This document shows, piece by piece, positions 1 to 5,494 of a stretch of DNA of 5,494 bases. Numbering within the stretch: position 1 is the stretch's first letter; every line of letters starts with the position of its first letter. The notes beneath the pieces are model-generated. The model was given only the letters and a program-made list of their open reading frames with translations. It was not told the origin of the DNA and did no database searches. Source of the stretch: Streptosporangiaceae bacterium (GTDB lineage: Bacteria; Actinomycetota; Actinomycetes; Streptosporangiales; Streptosporangiaceae); the NCBI GenBank assembly GCA_030041195.1, contig JASHOI010000560.1, positions 1 to 5,494 on the forward strand, read 5' to 3'. The translations under genes were made by a program, and so were the position numbers.

Positions 1-2695
<2,695 letters not shown>

Positions 2696-2722
2696 GTCGG
2701 GTCGTGCTTGGTGATCCACCGC

Positions 2723-2728
2723 ACCTCC
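2723..2728 (-). promoter_or_regulatory. Shine-Dalgarno-like GGAGGT near the flavoprotein start
   Basis: GGAGGT on the minus strand is the only strong Shine-Dalgarno match near the start of the GltD-like gene. It is 3 nt from an in-frame GTG (2719) and 27 nt from the ATG at 2695, so neither spacing is ideal. It bears on the start choice but does not settle it. Confidence 0.35.
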
Positions 2729-2892
2729 GCAGGGAATGCCAGCTATCGCGTGCCGAGTGGCGAGAGGACCAATCCGGCTTCTCGCGGATCCCGATTGCGC
2801 GGTGTGCGGGCCGGCTGGCCGTATCCCCGCGTCTGGAGTTCCTGGTCTCTCTCGCCACTGCAATAGCACCGCACCCGCTCTGGGAGCCAGTA

Positions 2893-2928
2893 GAGACCAA
2901 CGACCGCCGCTACCGGGACCAACGTCCT
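2893..2928 (+). promoter_or_regulatory. Tandem DosR/DevR-like operator boxes
   Basis: Two 14-bp copies, GAGACCAACGACCG (2893-2906) and GGGACCAACGTCCT (2915-2928), match at 11 of 14 positions and start exactly 22 bp apart, about two helical turns. The second copy is GGGAC-N4-GTCCT, one base off the perfect palindromic core GGGAC-N4-GTCCC of the DosR/DevR consensus known from mycobacteria. It ends 115 bp before the ATG of the alcohol dehydrogenase at 3044 and could also serve the divergent PFOR operon. The repeat is seen directly; DosR/DevR-type binding is inferred from similarity, from the same 22-bp arrangement in front of the other alcohol dehydrogenase, and from the hypoxia-type gene content. 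Confidence 0.6.
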
Positions 2929-3027
2929 GCGACATGGCGGACGTCAGACCCGGCGCACTCCAACCTCCGGCTCTACCTGGTGAGTTGCCCGCCGAGCAGC
3001 GTGGTCAGTGAGTCATGACACGACTGC

Positions 3028-3034
3028 AAAGGAG
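3028..3034 (+). promoter_or_regulatory. Ribosome binding site of the first alcohol dehydrogenase
   Basis: AAAGGAG lies 9 nt before the ATG at 3044. It decides the start in favour of 3044 over the in-frame upstream ATGs at 3008 (which lies before the site) and 3035 (which abuts it). Confidence 0.75.
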
Positions 3035-3043
3035 ATGGTCGTC

Positions 3044-4084
3044 ATGCGAGCCCTCGTCTACCACGGACCCGGCGCAAAGGCATGGGAAGACGTGCCCGAG
3101 CCGGAAATCATCGCCGACACCGACGCGATCGTGCGGGTGGAGACCGTCACGATCTGCGGCACAGACCTGCACATCCTCAAGGGCGACGTCCCCGCGGTGA
3201 CCGAAGGCCGTATCCTCGGCCACGAGGCGGTGGGGACCGTCGTGCTGGCCGGGCCCGGGGTCAGGACGGTCATGGCCGGGGACCGGGTGCTCGTCTCCTG
3301 CATCACGGCGTGCGGGACCTGCCGGTTCTGCCGCGAGGGCCACTCGGGGCAGTGCCTGGGCGGCGGCGGGTGGATCCTCGGCCACATGATCGACGGCACC
3401 CAGGCCGAGTACGTCCGGGTGCCGTTCGCCGACACCTCCACCTACAAGGTGCCCGACGGGGTATCGGACCAGGACATCCTGATGCTGGCCGACATCCTGC
3501 CGACCGGCTACGAGGTCGGCGTGCTGAACGGCGGCGTGCGTCCGGCCGACGTGGTCGCCGTTGTGGGCTCGGGGCCGATCGGGCTGTCCGCGATCACGGG
3601 TGCCCGGCTGTTCAGCCCGAGCCACGTGGTCGCGATCGACCTGGCGGACTCCAGGCTGGACGCGGCGAAGCAGTTCGGCGCCGACGTCACCGTCAACAAC
3701 GTCACCGAGGACCCGCGCGAGATCATCCGCTCGCTGACCGGCGGGCTCGGCGCCGACGTGGCCATCGAGGCGGTGGGCACGCCCGCCACGTTCGAGCTCG
3801 CGGTCGAGCTGTCGCGGCCGGGCGGCCGGATCGCCAACATCGGCGTGCACGGCGAGCCAGCGACCCTGCACCTCGAGCAGCAGTGGATCAGGAACATCAC
3901 GATCACGACCGGGCTGGTCGACACGTACTCGACGCCGACGCTGCTGCGCCTGGTCACCGGCGGCCAGATCGACGCCGGGCGGTTCATCACGCACCGCTTC
4001 GCGCTGGACGAATTCGACGAGGCCTACGACGTGTTCTCGCGGGCCGGCGAGACCGGCGCGCTCAAGGTCGTGCTGAGCCGGTGA
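3044..4084 (+). CDS. Zinc-dependent medium-chain alcohol dehydrogenase (FDH-like/ADH2 group)
   Basis: A 346-residue NAD(P)-dependent oxidoreductase that should interconvert an alcohol and an aldehyde or ketone; the substrate cannot be read from sequence. The catalytic-zinc ligands are C38 (ICGTDLH, 37-43), H60 with E61 (GHEAVG) and probably D150 (LADILPTGYE), the Cys/His/Asp arrangement seen in Thermoanaerobacter-type secondary alcohol dehydrogenases. The structural-zinc loop is complete with C90, C93, C96 and C104. The Rossmann motif GSGPIG is at 175-180, and D199 at the end of the second strand (VVAID) favours NAD over NADP. The motif GGWILGHMIDGTQAEYVR (108-125) and GVHG (267-270) are typical of the group also containing glutathione-independent formaldehyde-dehydrogenase-like enzymes. 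Length is normal and no lesion is visible. It is transcribed away from the PFOR operon from a region with tandem DosR/DevR-like boxes, and ends at a shared hairpin with the convergent second alcohol dehydrogenase. Confidence 0.94.
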   Translation: MRALVYHGPGAKAWEDVPEPEIIADTDAIVRVETVTICGTDLHILKGDVPAVTEGRILGHEAVGTVVLAGPGVRTVMAGDRVLVSCITACGTCRFCREGHSGQCLGGGGWILGHMIDGTQAEYVRVPFADTSTYKVPDGVSDQDILMLADILPTGYEVGVLNGGVRPADVVAVVGSGPIGLSAITGARLFSPSHVVAIDLADSRLDAAKQFGADVTVNNVTEDPREIIRSLTGGLGADVAIEAVGTPATFELAVELSRPGGRIANIGVHGEPATLHLEQQWIRNITITTGLVDTYSTPTLLRLVTGGQIDAGRFITHRFALDEFDEAYDVFSRAGETGALKVVLSR

Positions 4085-4110
4085 CGTGAACCCCTGCCGA
4101 CGATCGGCAT

Positions 4111-4145
4111 GCTTCGGGCGGCCCCCTTGGGGGGCCGCCCGAAGC
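4111..4145. terminator. Bidirectional hairpin terminator between convergent alcohol dehydrogenase genes
   Basis: A perfect 16-bp stem pairs 4111-4126 (GCTTCGGGCGGCCCCC) with 4130-4145 around a 3-nt loop. It begins 27 bp after the stop of the first alcohol dehydrogenase and lies 16 bp beyond the stop of the convergent second one, so it can end transcription from both sides. No T-run follows on either strand, which is common for actinobacterial terminators. Confidence 0.88.
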
Positions 4146-4160
4146 GATGTCACGGGGTCG

Positions 4161-5174
4161 TTACTGGAGGTCGAAGACGAGCCTGGCCTTGACCTGCCCG
4201 GTTTCCACTTCGTGGATCGCGGTGTTGACGTCCTCCAGCTGGCGCCGCTCGTAGACCACGTGGGTCTTGCCCGCCGCGTGCAGCTCGAAGACCTCTTGCA
4301 GGTCCATCCGGGTGCCGACGATCGAGCCGAGCACCTTCGTCCCGTTGAGCACTGTCTCGAAGATGGGCAGCTGGATGTGGTTGTCGGCGGGGAGCCCGAC
4401 GAACACCAGGGTGCCGCCCCGGCGCAGCGAGCCGTACGCCTGCTCGAATGCCTTGGGCGCGACAGCCAGTGAGATGGCCGCGTCGGCACCGCCGAGGGCC
4501 TTGATCGCGGCGGCGGGATCTTCCTCGCGGGCGTTCACCGTGTAGGCGGCGCCCAGTTCTTTGGCCATCGCCAGCTTCTCATCGAACAGATCCACCGCCA
4601 CGACCTGAGCGCCAGCGATGAGCGCGTACTGCAGGGCCAGGTGACCGAGGCCGCCGACGCCGAAGATCGCGACCAGATCGGACGAGCGGGCTCCGGACAC
4701 CTTCACCGCCTTGTAGGTGGTGACGCCCGCGCAGGTCAGGGGCGCGGCCTCGAACGGATCGATCCCGTCGGGAACCTTGCCCACATAGGACCCCGAGGCC
4801 ACGGCGTACTCGGCCCAGCCGCCGTCAATTGAGTAGCCGGAGTTCTGCTGCCGCTCGCACAGAGTCTCCCAGCCGGTCATGCAGTACTCGCACTCGCCGC
4901 AAGCCCACCCCAGCCACGGGATCGCGACCCGGTCGCCTTCGCGGACCCGGGTGACGCCACGGCCGGTGCGGGTGACGACTCCGACGGCCTCGTGACCGGG
5001 CACGAACGGGGGTGTGGGCTTGACCGGCCAGTCACCGTTGGCCGCGTGCATGTCGGTGTGACATAGGCCCGAGGCTTCGATCTTCACCAGGACCTGGCCT
5101 TCGCCTGGTTCCGGGATCGGCCGGTCCTCGATGACGAGAGGCTGCTTGAACCCCTTTACAACTGCTGCCTTCAT
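4161..5174 (-). CDS. adhP: Zinc-dependent alcohol dehydrogenase, AdhP type
   Basis: A 337-residue NAD-dependent alcohol dehydrogenase, essentially the length of Escherichia coli AdhP (336). Catalytic-zinc ligands are C38 (GLCHTDMH, 36-43), H61 with E62 (GHEAVG) and C148 (LTCAGVTTYKAV). The structural-zinc loop has C92, C95, C98 and C106. The Rossmann motif GVGGLGHLALQYA is at 172-184, with D195 (VVAVD) favouring NAD. The stretches NSGYSIDGGWAEYA (111-124) and GSIVGTRMDL (283-292) are hallmark AdhP-family segments. The likely reaction is primary alcohol to aldehyde, with acetaldehyde reduction possible in fermentation; direction and preferred chain length are inferred. The ATG at 5174 is chosen because AAAGGAG sits 7 nt upstream and the family N-terminus MKAAVV begins there; the frame stays open to 5237 but runs into the regulatory boxes. 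It is preceded by tandem DosR/DevR-like boxes and lies downstream of, in the same direction as, a universal stress protein gene 134 bp away. Confidence 0.95.
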   Translation of the reverse strand: MKAAVVKGFKQPLVIEDRPIPEPGEGQVLVKIEASGLCHTDMHAANGDWPVKPTPPFVPGHEAVGVVTRTGRGVTRVREGDRVAIPWLGWACGECEYCMTGWETLCERQQNSGYSIDGGWAEYAVASGSYVGKVPDGIDPFEAAPLTCAGVTTYKAVKVSGARSSDLVAIFGVGGLGHLALQYALIAGAQVVAVDLFDEKLAMAKELGAAYTVNAREEDPAAAIKALGGADAAISLAVAPKAFEQAYGSLRRGGTLVFVGLPADNHIQLPIFETVLNGTKVLGSIVGTRMDLQEVFELHAAGKTHVVYERRQLEDVNTAIHEVETGQVKARLVFDLQ

Positions 5175-5181
5175 GGCGGTA

Positions 5182-5188
5182 CTCCTTT
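5182..5188 (-). promoter_or_regulatory. Ribosome binding site of the AdhP-type gene
   Basis: AAAGGAG on the minus strand, 7 nt before the ATG at 5174. It fixes the start there rather than at the upstream in-frame ATG near 5237. Confidence 0.8.
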
Positions 5189-5201
5189 CAGAAGTCACTC
5201 C

Positions 5202-5207
5202 ACAATC
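5202..5207 (-). promoter_or_regulatory. Possible -10 element of the AdhP-type gene
   Basis: GATTGT on the minus strand keeps the conserved A2 and T6 of TAnnnT. If it is the -10 hexamer, transcription would start near 5196 and the proximal DosR-like box would be centred near -42, the usual place for this activator class. Weak on its own; its position relative to the box is the main support. Confidence 0.3.
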
Positions 5208-5230
5208 GCCCGCGGCAGCAGTAACGGGAA

Positions 5231-5266
5231 TGGCCATCGGTCCCGGCAGGAAATGGCTTAGGTCCC
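5231..5266 (-). promoter_or_regulatory. Tandem DosR/DevR-like operator boxes upstream of the AdhP-type gene
   Basis: On the minus strand, GGGACCTAAGCCAT (5266-5253) and GGGACCGATGGCCA (5244-5231) begin exactly 22 bp apart, both with an intact GGGACC left half and degenerate right halves. The proximal copy ends 56 bp before the ATG at 5174. Many mycobacterial DosR boxes also keep one strong GGGAC half and have a GGCC-type second half. The repeats are seen directly; the regulator is inferred. No response-regulator gene is in the window. Confidence 0.6.
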
Positions 5267-5308
5267 GTGCGTTCTAATGGGCGGCAATGTCTTCAAAAGC
5301 AGGACGGG

Positions 5309-5494
5309 TCAGCGGACGACGAGCACGGGCCGGTCGGCCAGGTGGATCACCTTGTGCGCCGTGCTGCCCAGGACCAGGCCGGCCAGGTCGCCCCGGCCGC
5401 GCGAGCCCATGATGATCACGCCGACGTCGAGTTGCTTGGCGTCCTCGACGATCTCGCGGGCCGCGTAGCCGTAGATCGTGCTCCGGACCACGCC
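5309..5494 (-). CDS. Universal stress protein (UspA family), C-terminal part (cut by right window edge)
   Basis: Only the last 61 residues and the stop codon are present; the upstream part lies beyond the right edge, so no start is called. The visible part reads AAREIVEDAKQLDVGVIIMG and then carries the nucleotide-binding signature G30-x2-G33-x9-G43-S44 (GSRGRGDLAG..LGS), followed by HKVIHLADRPVLVVR, the usual C-terminal strand of the family. This places it in the ATP-binding branch. Such cytoplasmic proteins respond to hypoxia, starvation and redox stress and are frequent members of DosR/DevR regulons in actinobacteria, in keeping with its neighbours here. Whether it has one or two Usp domains cannot be seen. 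It reads in the same direction as the AdhP-type gene but is separated by 134 bp containing that gene's own boxes, so the two are probably separate transcripts. Confidence 0.93.
   Translation of the reverse strand, partial: GVVRSTIYGYAAREIVEDAKQLDVGVIIMGSRGRGDLAGLVLGSTAHKVIHLADRPVLVVR

Larger units (their letters stand above)
2696..3043. other. Divergent intergenic region between the PFOR operon and the first alcohol dehydrogenase
   Basis: This 348-bp stretch separates two divergently transcribed units. No open frame in it reads like a protein: the minus-strand extension of the flavoprotein frame and the short plus-strand frames have low-complexity, Arg/Pro/Gly-rich translations. It holds a clear 22-bp tandem repeat of a DosR/DevR-like box at 2893-2928, a weaker possible pair at 2765-2801, an 8-bp inverted repeat (2843-2850 with 2892-2899), and the ribosome binding sites at its two ends. 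I could not identify convincing -10 hexamers for either direction. Confidence 0.8.

Noticed and set aside
2843..2899. An 8-bp inverted repeat, TGGTCTCT with AGAGACCA, separated by 41 bp
   Set aside because: The right arm is simply part of the first DosR-like box; the left arm lacks a second half-site, and 8 bp with a long spacer can occur by chance.
2696..2935. An 80-residue N-terminal extension of the flavoprotein
   Set aside because: It does not look like a protein domain or a signal peptide, and it would cover the 2893-2928 operator boxes. Family similarity starts only near residue 20 of the shorter form.
3005..4489. A 494-codon open frame on the minus strand spanning the first alcohol dehydrogenase, the terminator and part of the second
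   Set aside because: It runs through a strong bidirectional terminator and is antisense or out of frame to two clear enzymes; its translation is low-complexity.
5175..5308. A terminator for the universal stress protein gene in the short gap before the AdhP-type gene
   Set aside because: I found no strong hairpin after the stop at 5309; read-through into the alcohol dehydrogenase cannot be excluded.

Overview
This is a GC-rich window with strong third-position G/C bias and a terminator stem without a U-run. That fits a high-GC actinomycete (a Pseudonocardiales or Streptomyces-type genome), but the sequence alone cannot fix the genus. It holds five protein genes, two of them cut by the window edges, and no RNA genes, mobile elements or CRISPR arrays that I can see.

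Layout. Positions 1-1079 (minus) carry the N-terminal 359 residues of a pyruvate:ferredoxin/flavodoxin oxidoreductase (NifJ/PFOR type). Five bases upstream, in the same operon, is a GltD-like FAD/NAD(P) oxidoreductase with N-terminal and C-terminal iron-sulfur cysteine motifs (1085-2695, minus). A 348-bp divergent intergenic region (2696-3043) follows. A zinc-dependent medium-chain alcohol dehydrogenase (3044-4084, plus) then converges on a second one of the AdhP type (4161-5174, minus), and a 16-bp perfect hairpin lies between them. At the right edge is the C-terminal 61 residues of an ATP-binding-type universal stress protein (5309-5494, minus).

How the parts may work together. All five products belong to anaerobic or low-oxygen redox metabolism and stress survival. 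PFOR would make acetyl-CoA plus reduced ferredoxin, the GltD-like flavoprotein could pass those electrons to or from NAD(P), the two alcohol dehydrogenases could dispose of or recover NADH through aldehydes and alcohols, and the universal stress protein is a common partner in such loci. The two non-coding regions in front of the alcohol dehydrogenases each contain a pair of GGGACC-type half-palindromes at exactly 22-bp spacing (2893/2915 on plus; 5266/5244 on minus). These resemble the DosR/DevR box (core GGGAC-N4-GTCCC) that controls hypoxia and nitric-oxide dormancy regulons in actinobacteria. My main inference is that this window is part of a DevR/DosR-type hypoxia-response locus. The enzyme families are well known; the unverified part is the shared regulatory architecture and the electron circuit.
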